A stretch of DNA of 64,000 nt from Streptomyces sp. H27-H5 (GCF_026627505.1 NZ_JAPNLK010000017.1:58585-122584), one strand, 5' to 3'. Numbered from the stretch's first letter, positions 1 through 8,876 are shown. The notes: generated by a model not told the origin, from the sequence alone. Translations and numbers: made by a program.

Positions 1-1
1 G

Positions 2-742
2 GCCATCGGCTACGCCGTCGAGATGATCCGGACCGGCCGTGCCGACGTGGTCGTCGCCGGCGGTACCGAGGCGGCGATCCACCCGCTGCCGATCGCCGCG
101 TTCGCCAACATGATGGCGATGTCCAAGAACAACGAGCACCCCGAGCAGGCCTCGCGCCCGTACGACAAGGCCCGTGACGGCTTCGTCCTCGGCGAGGGCG
201 CCGGCGTCGTGATCCTGGAGTCCGCCGAGCACGCCGCCGCGCGCGGTGCGCGGGTGTACTGCGAGGTCCTGGGTCAGGGTCTGTCCGCGGACAGCCACCA
301 CATCGCGCAGCCGGAGCCGACCGGCCGCGGCGTCGCCGCCGCGCTGCGGAACCTGCTCGACAACACGGGTCTGGACCCGGCCGAGCTGGTGCACCTGAAC
401 GCGCACGCCACGTCCACCCCGCAGGGGGACACGGCCGAGCTGAAGGCCCTGCGCAAGGTCCTGGGCGACGACCTCGACCACATCGCGATTTCCGCGACCA
501 AGTCGATGACCGGTCACCTGCTGGGTGGCGCCGGTGGCATCGAGACGGTGGCGACCGTGCTGGCGCTGTACCACCGGATCGCCCCGCCGACGATCAACGT
601 CGAGGACCTGGACGACGACATCGACGCGGACATCGTTCGCGGCGAGCCGCGCAAGCTGCCCGTCGACGGTCCGATCTCCGCGATCAACAACTCCTTCGGC
701 TTCGGCGGCCACAACGTCTCGCTGGCGTTCCGCTCCGTCTGA
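2..742 (+). CDS. fabF: beta-ketoacyl-ACP synthase II, C-terminal part (5' end outside window)
   Basis: This is the C-terminal 246 residues of a thiolase-fold condensing enzyme that elongates acyl-ACP with malonyl-ACP in fatty acid synthesis. The reading frame is open from base 2 and has no start here. Both catalytic histidines are present, in LNAHATSTPQGD and SATKSMTGHLLGGAGG, and the glycine-rich end NNSFGFGGHN is typical of FabF. The nucleophilic Cys lies upstream of the window. A strong hairpin follows the stop, so this is probably the last gene of the fabD-fabH-acpP-fabF operon usual in Streptomyces (family knowledge; the other genes are not visible). Confidence 0.95.
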   Translation, partial: AIGYAVEMIRTGRADVVVAGGTEAAIHPLPIAAFANMMAMSKNNEHPEQASRPYDKARDGFVLGEGAGVVILESAEHAAARGARVYCEVLGQGLSADSHHIAQPEPTGRGVAAALRNLLDNTGLDPAELVHLNAHATSTPQGDTAELKALRKVLGDDLDHIAISATKSMTGHLLGGAGGIETVATVLALYHRIAPPTINVEDLDDDIDADIVRGEPRKLPVDGPISAINNSFGFGGHNVSLAFRSV

Positions 743-757
743 GTCGCGCGCACCGTG

Positions 758-799
758 TGAGAGGGCCCCACCCGGCGGTTGCCGGGTGGGGCCCCTCTC
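758..799 (+). terminator. intrinsic terminator after fabF
   Basis: An inverted repeat of about 18 bp, 758-775 against 781-799, with one bulged base and a five-base loop lies 16 bases past the fabF stop. There is no long T-run, as is usual in Streptomyces. It may also serve the convergent DUF3145 gene. Confidence 0.85.
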
Positions 800-823
800 G
801 TGTGTCGTCCGTGCGTCGCCGGG

Positions 824-1318
824 TCAGACGACCTGGTGGAGCCAGCGCACGGGGGCGCCTTCGCCGGCGTGGCGGAACGGCTCCAACTCGTCGTCCCAGG
901 GCTTGCCGAGCAGTTTGGCGATCTCGGCTTCCAGGTCGGTCTCGCCGTGCGCGGATCGCACGAGGGCGGCGCGCAATCGGTCCTCGGGAACGAGGATGTC
1001 GCCGTGCATTCCGGTGACGGCGTGGAAGATACCGAGTTCCGGGGTGGAGCTGTACCGCTCGCCCTCGGAGGTCGAGCAGGGTTCGGCCGTCACTTCGAAG
1101 CGCAACAGGTGCCAGCCGCGCAGGGCGGAGGCGAGTTTCGACGCGGTGCCCGCTTCGGCCTGCCAGGAGAACTCGGCTCTCCAGGTGCCGGGGGAGGCGG
1201 GCTGTCTGATCCAGTCGAGGTTCACCCGCACCCCGAGTACGCCCGCAACAGCCCATTCCACGTGCGGGCAGAGCGCACGCGGCGCGGAATGCACGTACAG
1301 AACTCCACGTGTCGTCAC
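824..1318 (-). CDS. DUF3145 family protein
   Basis: This 164-residue protein matches the actinobacterial DUF3145 family, recognisable from its N-terminus TTRGVLYVHSAPRALCPHVE. Its function is unknown. The frame is open upstream, but I chose the GTG at 1318 because a GGAGG lies about 7 bases before it and because family members start at this motif. The protein is rich in Trp and acidic residues, with no signal peptide or membrane segment, so it is probably cytoplasmic. It converges on fabF and shares the terminator region with it. The family is commonly found beside fabF in Streptomyces, as I recall, which hints at a lipid or envelope link but proves nothing. Confidence 0.85.
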   Translation of the reverse strand: MTTRGVLYVHSAPRALCPHVEWAVAGVLGVRVNLDWIRQPASPGTWRAEFSWQAEAGTASKLASALRGWHLLRFEVTAEPCSTSEGERYSSTPELGIFHAVTGMHGDILVPEDRLRAALVRSAHGETDLEAEIAKLLGKPWDDELEPFRHAGEGAPVRWLHQVV

Positions 1319-1567
1319 CGGGACCTCCAGTGTGGGACGAGGTCGGGAATAAACTCCAGAAAACGGACAGTATGTGACGTGATGTAATTTACCGGAAATG
1401 ATCTGACATTGCGTCGTGGGACGTGCGGCCGAAACGCCACGGGAAAAAGCTACCGTGCGCGGGGGGTCCCGGTGTGACGTACGGTCGCTCCGAAACCCGT
1501 GAACGCACAGCATTCACTCAGCAGGACGCCCCGGAAGGACACGGGGCGACGAGGGAGGGACCACCCG

Positions 1568-2464
1568 ATGGGCACCACCGCTCCACGCCGTCGCGCGCGT
1601 GGGAAGCTGACGGGCGCGGTCGCGGCGGCCGCCGTGCTGGCCGGGGTGGTCACGGGGTGTGACGGCGGCGGGTCGGCGGCCGAGGGCGAGCGGGGGGCGC
1701 AGTCCGGTCCCCGCTGGAACACCGCGCCGACCTCGATCGCCGCCGTGGGCGACTCCATCACGCGCGGCTTCGACGCCTGTTCGGTGTTGGCGGACTGCCC
1801 GGAGGTCTCCTGGGCCACCGGCGACGACCCCGCGGTCGACTCCCTCGCCACCCGTCTCATCGGGGCCGCCGAGGCGCCCGCGCGCAGTTGGAACCACGCG
1901 GTGACCGGCTCGCGCATGGCGGACCTGCCGGGGCAGCTGGCTTCGGCGGCCGCGCACAAGCCCGACCTGGTCACGGTCATGGTGGGCTCCAACGACGCCT
2001 GCCGGCCGCTGGCTTCGTCGATGACCTCGGTGGCCGACTTCCGGGCCGGTTTCGAGAAGGCGCTGACCGGTCTGCGGGCCGCGTCCCCGACCTCTCAGGT
2101 GTACGTCTCCTCGGTGCCGGACCTCCAGCGATTGTGGGAGCAGGGCAAGGACCTGCCGATGGTGCGGCAGATCTGGAAGCTGGGGATCTGCCAGTCGATG
2201 CTGGCCGATCCGCTGTCCCTGGCGACGGGTGCGACCTCGCGGCGGGAGGAGGTCCGGGCGCGGGTGGTCGAGTACAACGAGGTACTGCGCGAGGTCTGCG
2301 CGAAGGACCCGCTCTGCCGGTACGACGGGGGCGCGGTGTTCCAGTACCCGTTCTCGGCGGAGCAGTTGAGTCGCTGGGACTTCTTCCATCCGGGGAAGGA
2401 CGGGCAGGCGCGGCTGGCGGAACTCGCGCACCGACAGGTGACGGCGGCGCAAGCGCCGCGTTGA
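1568..2464 (+). CDS. SGNH/GDSL-family lipoprotein hydrolase
   Basis: This 298-residue protein is predicted to be an exported esterase or lipase-like hydrolase tethered to the membrane. It has a positively charged N-terminus, a hydrophobic segment and a lipobox VTGC, so lipidation at about Cys31 is likely. The SGNH blocks are in order: GDSI with the nucleophile Ser, the Asn in GSNDAC, and DFFHPG with the Asp-His pair near the C-terminus. I chose ATG 1568, preceded by GAGGGAGGG; the frame opens earlier at 1499 but that extension has no ribosome site and would bury the signal peptide. The substrate is unknown. It converges on the GH3 gene with a hairpin between. Confidence 0.88.
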   Translation: MGTTAPRRRARGKLTGAVAAAAVLAGVVTGCDGGGSAAEGERGAQSGPRWNTAPTSIAAVGDSITRGFDACSVLADCPEVSWATGDDPAVDSLATRLIGAAEAPARSWNHAVTGSRMADLPGQLASAAAHKPDLVTVMVGSNDACRPLASSMTSVADFRAGFEKALTGLRAASPTSQVYVSSVPDLQRLWEQGKDLPMVRQIWKLGICQSMLADPLSLATGATSRREEVRARVVEYNEVLREVCAKDPLCRYDGGAVFQYPFSAEQLSRWDFFHPGKDGQARLAELAHRQVTAAQAPR

Positions 2465-2474
2465 CGGTTGGTAC

Positions 2475-2510
2475 GGACCGGGGACAGGGGTCAGGACCCG
2501 TCCCCGGTCC
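2475..2510. terminator. bidirectional hairpin between SGNH and GH3 genes
   Basis: A perfect 11-bp inverted repeat (2475-2485 with 2500-2510) lies between the convergent stops at 2464 and 2543, with partial extra pairing inside the 14-base loop. Position and stem strength suggest it terminates both genes. Confidence 0.7.
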
Positions 2511-2542
2511 GGTTCATGGGTGGTTTCCGGCCATGCGGCGGC

Positions 2543-4999
2543 TCAACGGACGTCGAGGGTGGCGGTGAGGCGGGTGTCGCCGTGCGCGTGGCTCGCGCGG
2601 ACCTCGTATCCGCCGTCGATCCGCCGCCAGCCGCGCGTGCCCTCGTCCCAGATCTCGAAGGCCCGGGCGGGCAGCTCGATCTCGGTCTCGACGCTCTCGC
2701 CGGGGGCCGCCTCGACGGAGGCGAAGGCCGCCAACCGGCTCGCGGGGCGCTCGACGGTGTCGGCGATCGGGGCGAGGTAGACCTGGACGACCTCGCGGCC
2801 GGTCCGGGCGCCGGTGTTGGTGAGGCGGACGCGGGCGGTGGTGCCGGCGACCTCCAGGCAGTCGTAGGTCCAGTCCGTGTAGCCGAGGCCGTGGCCGAAC
2901 GGGTAGGCGGGGACCACGCCCCGGTCCTCGTAGGCCTGGTAGCCGACGAGGAGCCCCTCGCGGTACTCCAGCCTGCCGTCGGTCGGGGTGACCTCGGTGA
3001 CGGGCGCGTCGGTGAACGCGGCGGGCCAGGTGGTGGGCAGTCGGCCGCCGGGCTCCGCGTCCCCGAGGAGCACGTCGGCCAGTGCGGCGCCGCCCTCCTG
3101 CCCGGGGAACCAGGTCAGGAGCACGGCGGCCACGTCCGCGCGCCAGGGCAGTTCCACGGGGGAACCGGCGTTGACCACGACCACGGTGTTCGGGTTGGCG
3201 GCGGCGACGGCCGCGACGAGGTCGTTCTGTCGGCCGGGCAGGGTCAGGTCCGTGCGGTCGAACCCCTCGGACTCCACCCGCTCGGTGGTGGCGACGACCA
3301 CCACGGCCGTGTCGGCGGCCCGTGCGGCGGCCACGGCCTCGGCGATGAGCTCGTCCGGGTCGCGCCGGGGGCCGAGGTGGAGCAGGGAGAACATGATCGC
3401 CTTGAGGGGCAGGCCGGTGATGTCGGGGACCTGGAAGGTCAGCGACACCTCGACGGGCTCGCCCTCGGTCAGCGGGAGCCGGGCGCGCTCGCTGGGCGCC
3501 CCGAAGAAGGCCTCGAAGGGGTCGGCCTCGTCGCCCATCTCCTGGACGCCCTCCCAGAGGGTGCGGCCGTCGACGGCGAGGGCGAAGGCGCCGAGCCCGC
3601 GGGTGCCGAAGGCGTGCTCGCCGCTCTCGCGCGGCAGGAACGTGCCGGTGACCTCGATGCTCGCCATCGTCTCGTACGCGGCGCCCTCGGGCAGGTCGTC
3701 GCCGATCCACTGGACCTGACCGGTGGGCAGGCTGCCTTCGCCCAGGACGGCTCCGGAGGCGTCGCGGCAGACGGCGCGCAGCTCGAATCCCTTGTCGGCG
3801 GCACCGAGTTCCTCGCTGGGGTCGGCGCCGACGCGGAAGGTCAGCGCCCCGTCGGGGAGGGCCGCGGTGAGGCCGTCGAGCGGGGAGACGATCCGCTCGG
3901 GGAAGACGGTGGCGGAGCCGCCGCCGAGGACGCGGGCGTCGCGGGCGGCGGCGCCGAGGAGGGCCACGGTGCGGCCGGAGCCGGTGTCGAGGGGCAGGGC
4001 GCGCCGCTCGCCGGAGACGATCTCGTTGCGCACGAGGACGGTGCCGCGGGCGGCGATCTCGCGGGCCAGGGCCTGTCCGTCGATCGCGGCCGGAGGGTCG
4101 CCGACGACGGCGGGGGCGCCCTCCAGGAGGCCGACGCGGGCGGCGAGCCGCAGGACGTTGCGGACGGCGTCGTCGACGGCGGACTCCGGGACCTCGCCGG
4201 CGCGGACGGCCTCGGCGAGGGCGGGGCCGTAGACGGTCTGCGGGCCGGGCATGGCCACGTCGAGGCCGCCGAGGATGTCGCCGATGGTGGAGCGGGCGGC
4301 CATCCAATCGGAGACGTTGGCGCCGTCGAAGCCCCACTCGGCGCGCAGGACCTCGTTGACCAGGTACGCGTTCTCGGTCATCGACGTGCCGTTGACCCGG
4401 TTGTAGGCGGTCATGATGCCCCAGGGGTGGGCGTTGGTGACGATGGCCTCGAAGGGGGCCAGGTACAGCTCGCGCAGCGGGCGGGGCGCGATGACGCAGT
4501 CGACGGTGAAGCGCTCGGTCTCGGCGTCGTTGCCGACGAAGTGCTTGACGGTGGTGCCCACGCCGCCGTCCTGGACCCCGTTGACGTAGCCGGTGCCGAT
4601 GGCGCCGGTGAGGTACGGGTCCTCGGAGTAGCACTCGAAGTGCCGGCCGCCGAGCGGGGAGCGGTGCAGGTTGACGGTGGGGGCGAGGAGGACGTGGACG
4701 CCCTTGCGGCGGGCCTCCTGGGCCAGGAGGCGGCCGGCGCGGCGGGCGAGGGCGGGGTCCCAGGCGGCGGCGAGCGCCGTGGGGGACGGCAGGGCGATGG
4801 AGGGGTCGTCGGCGGTCCAGCGCACGCCGCGCACCCCGATGGGGCCGTCGGACATGACCAGGGAGCCCAGGCCGATCTCCGGGAGGGCGGGCAGCGACCA
4901 CATGTCCTGACCTGCCAGGAGCCGGGTCTTGGTGTCGAGGTCCAGCTTGTCGAGTGCGGCTTCCGCGGTGTCGTGGCGGACCTGTTCGGCATCGGTCAC
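2543..4999 (-). CDS. glycoside hydrolase family 3 beta-glucosidase with PA14 insertion
   Basis: This 818-residue intracellular beta-glycosidase would release glucose or similar sugars from beta-linked oligosaccharides. The GH3 N-domain carries the nucleophile Asp in NVSDWM (near residue 230) and sugar-contact motifs KHFVGND and NLHRSPLGGRHFE. The C-domain has the ESEGFDRTDL motif, whose Glu fits the general acid/base. A PA14-like segment around residues 390-530 interrupts the C-domain, and a fibronectin-III-like domain ends the protein. There is no signal peptide. The GTG start at 4999 follows GAGGAGG. It is divergent from a TetR gene at 5205 that probably regulates it. The exact substrate is not determined by the sequence. 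Confidence 0.93.
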   Translation of the reverse strand: MTDAEQVRHDTAEAALDKLDLDTKTRLLAGQDMWSLPALPEIGLGSLVMSDGPIGVRGVRWTADDPSIALPSPTALAAAWDPALARRAGRLLAQEARRKGVHVLLAPTVNLHRSPLGGRHFECYSEDPYLTGAIGTGYVNGVQDGGVGTTVKHFVGNDAETERFTVDCVIAPRPLRELYLAPFEAIVTNAHPWGIMTAYNRVNGTSMTENAYLVNEVLRAEWGFDGANVSDWMAARSTIGDILGGLDVAMPGPQTVYGPALAEAVRAGEVPESAVDDAVRNVLRLAARVGLLEGAPAVVGDPPAAIDGQALAREIAARGTVLVRNEIVSGERRALPLDTGSGRTVALLGAAARDARVLGGGSATVFPERIVSPLDGLTAALPDGALTFRVGADPSEELGAADKGFELRAVCRDASGAVLGEGSLPTGQVQWIGDDLPEGAAYETMASIEVTGTFLPRESGEHAFGTRGLGAFALAVDGRTLWEGVQEMGDEADPFEAFFGAPSERARLPLTEGEPVEVSLTFQVPDITGLPLKAIMFSLLHLGPRRDPDELIAEAVAAARAADTAVVVVATTERVESEGFDRTDLTLPGRQNDLVAAVAAANPNTVVVVNAGSPVELPWRADVAAVLLTWFPGQEGGAALADVLLGDAEPGGRLPTTWPAAFTDAPVTEVTPTDGRLEYREGLLVGYQAYEDRGVVPAYPFGHGLGYTDWTYDCLEVAGTTARVRLTNTGARTGREVVQVYLAPIADTVERPASRLAAFASVEAAPGESVETEIELPARAFEIWDEGTRGWRRIDGGYEVRASHAHGDTRLTATLDVR

Positions 5000-5020
5000 G
5001 GCCGAGCCTCCTCATCGAGT

Positions 5021-5078
5021 GCGGTGTGCGGGTGCGAGGTGCGGTGCGGCTTGCGGTGCGGTGCGGTGCGGTGCGGTG
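5021..5078. repeat. GCGGT pentanucleotide tract upstream of the GH3 gene
   Basis: A run of degenerate then exact GCGGT units (five near-perfect copies in 5052-5078) lies about 20 bases upstream of the GH3 start, in the divergent control region. It is an unusual microsatellite in an intergenic spacer and could vary in length by slippage. Confidence 0.75.
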
Positions 5079-5204
5079 ACCCCATCGTGGACCCGCCGCC
5101 TGGTGAACGGTAGGGTTCGTTACGTTCTTGTGATCTCGGCTTGTCGGGCGCGGATCGCGTACGGTCCTGCGGGCAGGGGTGCGAGTCGGAGGGAGTGCCG
5201 GGCC

Positions 5205-5786
5205 ATGGTCAGGGCGAGGAGCGAGGAACGGCGCGGCGACATCGTCCGCGCGGCGGTCGAGGTGATCGCCGAACGCGGCTACCGGGGAGCGTCCCTGCAC
5301 GCCGTGGCGGAACGGGTGGGCCTGACCCAACAGGGGCTGCTGCACCACTTCCCGACCAAGGAGGCACTGCTGGTCGCGGTGCTGGAGGAGCGCGACCGCT
5401 GGGACACCGGCGGGGGCTCGCGCGCCTCGACCGGCACCTGGCGGCTGGACCTGCTGGCCTCGCTGGTGGACTACAACGCGATGCGCCCGGGCATCGTGCA
5501 GACCTTCTCGGCGCTGCTGGGCGAGAGCGTCACCGACGGGCACCCCGCCCGGGAGTTCTTCACCGAGCGGTACGCGCAGGTCCGGGGCGAGATGGCCGCG
5601 GTGCTGCGGACCGAGTTCGGGGACCGGCTCCCCTCGGGCCTCACCCCCGAACAGGCGGCACCCCTGCTCACCGCGGTGATGGACGGGCTCCAGTACCAGT
5701 GGCTGCTGTCCCCCGAGTCGGTGGACATGCCGGGCGCGTTCCGCTCGTTCCTGACGCTGCTCCGCGGCGCCCCCGAGGCGCCGTAG
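5205..5786 (+). CDS. TetR family transcriptional regulator
   Basis: This 193-residue repressor has the typical N-terminal helix-turn-helix: AERVGLTQQGLLHHFPTKEA around residues 32-54, with conserved HF and K. The C-terminal ligand domain is variable and gives no ligand clue. The ATG at 5205 follows GGAGGGA; the open frame upstream (from 4929) is in the divergent gene. It is back to back with the GH3 beta-glucosidase, so control of that gene by a sugar-derived ligand is a fair inference. A small inverted repeat GAAC-6-GTTC at 5105-5118 in the spacer is a possible operator. Confidence 0.9.
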   Translation: MVRARSEERRGDIVRAAVEVIAERGYRGASLHAVAERVGLTQQGLLHHFPTKEALLVAVLEERDRWDTGGGSRASTGTWRLDLLASLVDYNAMRPGIVQTFSALLGESVTDGHPAREFFTERYAQVRGEMAAVLRTEFGDRLPSGLTPEQAAPLLTAVMDGLQYQWLLSPESVDMPGAFRSFLTLLRGAPEAP

Positions 5787-5842
5787 CGACCCGCGCGGCC
5801 CTGCCGGACGGGGGTCGAGGGCCGGGCCGGCATGCTGAGCGC

Positions 5843-6556
5843 ATGAGGATAGCCGCCGCCCAGATGACCTGCGTCCCGGCCGATGTCGACGCCAACTCCG
5901 CGAAGGCCGCCGCCCTCGCGGCCGCGGCCCGCGACCAGGGCGCCGAACTCGTCGTCCTGCCCGAACTGGCCCTGACCGGCTACGAGATCGAGGCCCTGAC
6001 CGCCGACCCGGGGCTGTGGCTGACGGGCCCCGACGATCCGAGACTGGACCCCTTGCGCTCCGCCGGGATCGCCACCGCGGTCAACGCCGCGCTGCGCACC
6101 GACGGGCCGCTGCCGGCCATCGCGACCCTGGTCCACGACGCGGACGGCGCGCACGTGACGACGTACGCCAAGCAGCACCTCTTCGAGCACGAGCGGGACG
6201 CCTTCGCGCCCGGCACCGTCGACGGCCGCTTCACACTCGGCGGGATCCGCTTCTGCCTGGGCGTCTGCTTCGACAACCACTTCCCCGACCTGCCCGGCCG
6301 GGGCGCGGCCGACGGCTGCACGGTCCACCTGGCGAGTTCCCTCTACGGGACGGGCGCCGGGGTCGCGGAGCGGACCACCGTGTATCCCGGGATCGCCAAG
6401 GAGCACGGCCTGTACGTGGTCCTGGCCAACCACGTCGGACCGGCCGGCCCGTGGACCGGCTGCGGCGGGGCGGCCGTCTGGGCCCCGGACGGTTCGGCGG
6501 TGGTCGAGGCCGACGACCACACGCAGGGCGTGGTGACGGCGGAGGTGCCGGCATGA
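5843..6556 (+). CDS. carbon-nitrogen hydrolase (nitrilase superfamily)
   Basis: This 237-residue enzyme belongs to the amidase branch of the nitrilase superfamily and would hydrolyse a small amide or N-carbamoyl compound. The catalytic triad is visible: Glu in VVLPELALTGYE, Lys in YAKQHLF and Cys in GVCFDNHFPD. The usual Glu-Lys-Cys spacing is kept, so it should be active. I chose ATG 5843 by homology; no strong ribosome site precedes it. It lies 56 bases after the TetR gene on the same strand, so they may be cotranscribed. A small ORF overlaps its stop by ATGA. Confidence 0.88.
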   Translation: MRIAAAQMTCVPADVDANSAKAAALAAAARDQGAELVVLPELALTGYEIEALTADPGLWLTGPDDPRLDPLRSAGIATAVNAALRTDGPLPAIATLVHDADGAHVTTYAKQHLFEHERDAFAPGTVDGRFTLGGIRFCLGVCFDNHFPDLPGRGAADGCTVHLASSLYGTGAGVAERTTVYPGIAKEHGLYVVLANHVGPAGPWTGCGGAAVWAPDGSAVVEADDHTQGVVTAEVPA

Positions 6557-6698
6557 GCGCCGTACCGCCCGACCCGTCGGTGCCGCACCCCGTGGCGGGG
6601 CAGCCGCGCGTGGTGCCGCTCCGGCCACTGGTGATGTCCCCGCGCCGATCGACCTCGGGGCCGTGATCGCCTCCGGCGCGGTCGTGGTGATTACTTAG
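6553..6698 (+). CDS. small ORF coupled to the C-N hydrolase, possibly frameshifted
   Basis: An ATG at 6553 overlaps the hydrolase stop (ATGA), the arrangement of translationally coupled genes. As read, it gives 37 residues and ends at 6666. If one G were missing from the run at 6629-6632, the frame would continue as LGDVPAPIDLGAVIASG and stop at 6698, giving 48 residues with normal Streptomyces codon use. I recognise no family. It may be the remnant of a longer gene or not coding at all. Confidence 0.3.
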
Positions 6699-6713
6699 GT
6701 TGCCCTTACCTTC
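6695..6713. promoter_or_regulatory. iron box (IdeR/DmdR1-type operator)
   Basis: TTAGGTTGCCCTTACCTTC matches 13 of 19 positions of the actinobacterial iron-box consensus TTAGGTTAGGCTAACCTAA, including the full left arm TTAGGTT and the core of the right arm. It lies 37 bases before the AraC start, the position expected for iron-dependent repression. Confidence 0.6.
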
Positions 6714-6749
6714 TTTGCGGGGGGTCGGTGCCGCGTCGCACCGCCCACA

Positions 6750-7515
6750 ATGGGGGGTCACGGCGCGGTGGCGGCAGACCGGTGGGAGGAGCTGACGGTG
6801 GACGAGGACTTCATCGCGGCGGGCGGACACCCGCCCCACGTCCACGCGTTCCACCAGTTCCCGTACGTGCCGATCGGGCGGATCGTCGTCACCGCGTGCG
6901 ACCGGGAACACGAACTGACCCCGTCCGTGGCCCTGTGGATACCCGCCGGGGTGTGGCACAGCGCCCGCTTCGACAGCGACTCCCTCATCCGGTCGAGGAC
7001 TTCGACGCCGGCCTGCACGCGTTGCCGTACACCGAGGCGACCGTCGTCAACGCGACCGCCGAACAGCGCCGGTTGCTGCCGGCCCGGATGCGCAGTTCCG
7101 AGGTGTCCGAGGACGATCCGGCGGTCTTCGCGGCCCTCTGCTCGGCCCACCGCGACTGCCTCCCGCTGCCCCAACCGACCGGCCGGGCCGCCTCGACCGT
7201 CGCACGGGAGTTGGCCCGCACCCCCGCCGACCCGCGCACCGCGACCGAGTGGGCCGAGGACCTGCACACCAGCTCGACCAGCCTGCGGCGGGCCTTCCGC
7301 ACGGAGACGGGTCTGGCCTTCTCGGAGTGGCGGACCCGGCTGCGGCTGAACCACTCGCTGGAACTGCCGGGGCAGGGCCACCTGGTGAGCGTGGTCGCCG
7401 CCCGGTCGGGTTCGTCAGCGCCAACGGCTACATCCTGGCCTTCCGCCGCCATTTCGGCGAGACGCCCGGCGCCTACACCAAGCGCTCGACCGACCCGTAC
7501 GCCGCGGTGGGCTGA
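6750..7515 (+). pseudogene. AraC family regulator, frame broken twice
   Basis: Three consecutive frames encode one AraC-type protein. The first (6750 to about 6990) is a cupin-like sensor part with HPPHVHAFHQFPYVP. The second (to about 7400) carries the first helix-turn-helix (TEWAEDLHTSSTSLRRAF). The third, to 7515, carries the second helix-turn-helix and the AraC signature NGYILAFRRHFGETPGAYTK. Adding one C at about 6990 (CATCCGG to CATCCCGG) and one G at about 7410 (CCGGTCGG to CCGGGTCGG) restores about 255 residues. It is either a recent pseudogene or intact with two read errors. The iron box upstream suggests control of iron or siderophore uptake. It overlaps the convergent HxlR gene by 43 bases. 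Confidence 0.8.
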
Positions 7516-7865
7516 CCGGCCGCTCCCACCGGCGCGGGGGCGGGGAGCAGGTGCCTGCCGCCCCACTCCCCGAGCGGGGCCAGGGCCGCGTTCAGTTCCC
7601 TGCCGAGCGGGGTCAGCGAGTACTCCACCCGGGGCGGCACCTCCTCGTACACCTCGCGGTGGACGATCCCGTCCGCCTCCAACTCCCTGAGCTGCGCGGA
7701 GAGCACCTTCTCCGAGACCCCCGGAACCAGCCGGCGCAGTTCACCGAAACGGCGCGGGCGCTGCTCCAACTCCCACAACAGGGAGACCTTCCACTTGCCG
7801 TCGATCACGGACATCGCCGCGGCGATCCCGCAGTGATCCGCCCCGGGCCTTCGTGTCATCGCCAT
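7473..7865 (-). CDS. HxlR family transcriptional regulator
   Basis: This 130-residue winged-helix protein fits the HxlR family: an N-terminal Cys (GADHCGIAAAM), then GKWKVSLLWEL, a recognition region RFGELRRLVPGVSEKVLSAQLREL and the wing (VEYSLTPLGREL). Family members with the N-terminal Cys often sense electrophiles or redox state. The ATG at 7865 follows a GGGAGGGG. It is divergent from the imine-reductase-like gene at 7962 across 96 bases, the usual arrangement of such a regulator with its target enzyme. Confidence 0.92.
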   Translation of the reverse strand: MAMTRRPGADHCGIAAAMSVIDGKWKVSLLWELEQRPRRFGELRRLVPGVSEKVLSAQLRELEADGIVHREVYEEVPPRVEYSLTPLGRELNAALAPLGEWGGRHLLPAPAPVGAAGQPTAAYGSVERLV

Positions 7866-7961
7866 CGCGCACCCCTCCCACCTGTTCGCTCACCTCGGGG
7901 TAACCACCCACTCCGAAGTGCGTACTTGAGCGTCTCACGGCCTGCGACCAGGCTGAACGTC

Positions 7962-8876
7962 ATGACCGACAACCTCGTGAAGACACCGCTCACCCTCCTC
8001 GGACTCGGCGACATGGGCACCGCCCTCGCCCGCACCTGGCTGGCCGCCGGCCACCCCCTGACCGTCTGGAACCGCACCGCTGCCAAGGCCGAGGCCCTGG
8101 CCGCCGAAGGCGCGCGCGTCGCCGCGACCGCCGCCGAGGCGGTCGCCGCGAACGGCCTGGTCGTCCTGTGCCTGCTCGACGACGACTCCGTCGGCTCGAC
8201 CCTCGACGGGATCGACCTCACGGGCAGGGACCTGGTCGACCTCACCACCGGCACCCCTGCGGAGGGTCGCTCCCGCGCCGCCTGGGCCCAGGAGCGCGGG
8301 GCCCGGTTCGTCGACGGCGGCATCATGGCCACCCCGTCGATGATCGGGGTCCCGGAGGCCGGTGGTTACGTCTTCTACAGCGGCTCCCGGGCCCTCTTCG
8401 ACCACCACAGGGCGACGCTGGAGGTACCGGGCGGGGCCCGCTTCGTCGGTGAGGACCCGGGGCACGCGGCCCTGCACGACGTGGCGTTGCTCAGCGCGAT
8501 GTACGGGCTGTTCGCGGGGATCTCGCACGCCTACGCCCTGATCGACGGCGAGGACGTCGCCCCGAAGGACCTGGCGCCGCTGCTGTCGGAGTGGCTGGGC
8601 GCGATGGGCTTCTTCGTCGGCAACGCCGCCGACCGGTTGACCTCGGGGGACTTCACCACCGCGGTGGTGTCGAACCTGTCCATGCAGGTCGCAGCGAGCG
8701 GGACCCTGCTGCGCACGGCCGCGGAGCAGGGGGTCGACGCCAAGCTCATCACCCCGTACCTGGATCTGATGCGCGAGCGGTTGGAGGCCGACCCGGCGGC
8801 CCACGCGGGCGAGGACACGACCGGGGCGATCACCCTGCTGCGCCGCCGGCCCGGACGGGACCGACGCGGGCTCTAG
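7962..8876 (+). CDS. NAD(P)-dependent oxidoreductase, imine reductase / 6-phosphogluconate dehydrogenase-like
   Basis: This 304-residue enzyme has an N-terminal Rossmann fold with LGLGDMGTALARTWLAAGH and the NADP-preferring VWNRTAAKAE, followed by a helical C-terminal domain typical of the beta-hydroxyacid dehydrogenase family. The stretch DGGIMATPSMIG and the absence of the hydroxyacid dehydrogenase Lys pattern favour the imine reductase branch. The substrate is unknown. The ATG at 7962 lies 96 bases from the divergent HxlR gene, which probably regulates it. Its stop overlaps that of the convergent EI24 gene by four bases. Confidence 0.85.
   Translation: MTDNLVKTPLTLLGLGDMGTALARTWLAAGHPLTVWNRTAAKAEALAAEGARVAATAAEAVAANGLVVLCLLDDDSVGSTLDGIDLTGRDLVDLTTGTPAEGRSRAAWAQERGARFVDGGIMATPSMIGVPEAGGYVFYSGSRALFDHHRATLEVPGGARFVGEDPGHAALHDVALLSAMYGLFAGISHAYALIDGEDVAPKDLAPLLSEWLGAMGFFVGNAADRLTSGDFTTAVVSNLSMQVAASGTLLRTAAEQGVDAKLITPYLDLMRERLEADPAAHAGEDTTGAITLLRRRPGRDRRGL

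Noticed and set aside
2514..5543. Open frame of 1009 codons overlapping the GH3 gene on the same strand in another phase
   Set aside because: Its product is Arg/Pro/Gly-rich, typical of a shadow frame in GC-rich DNA, while the GH3 frame has clear motifs.
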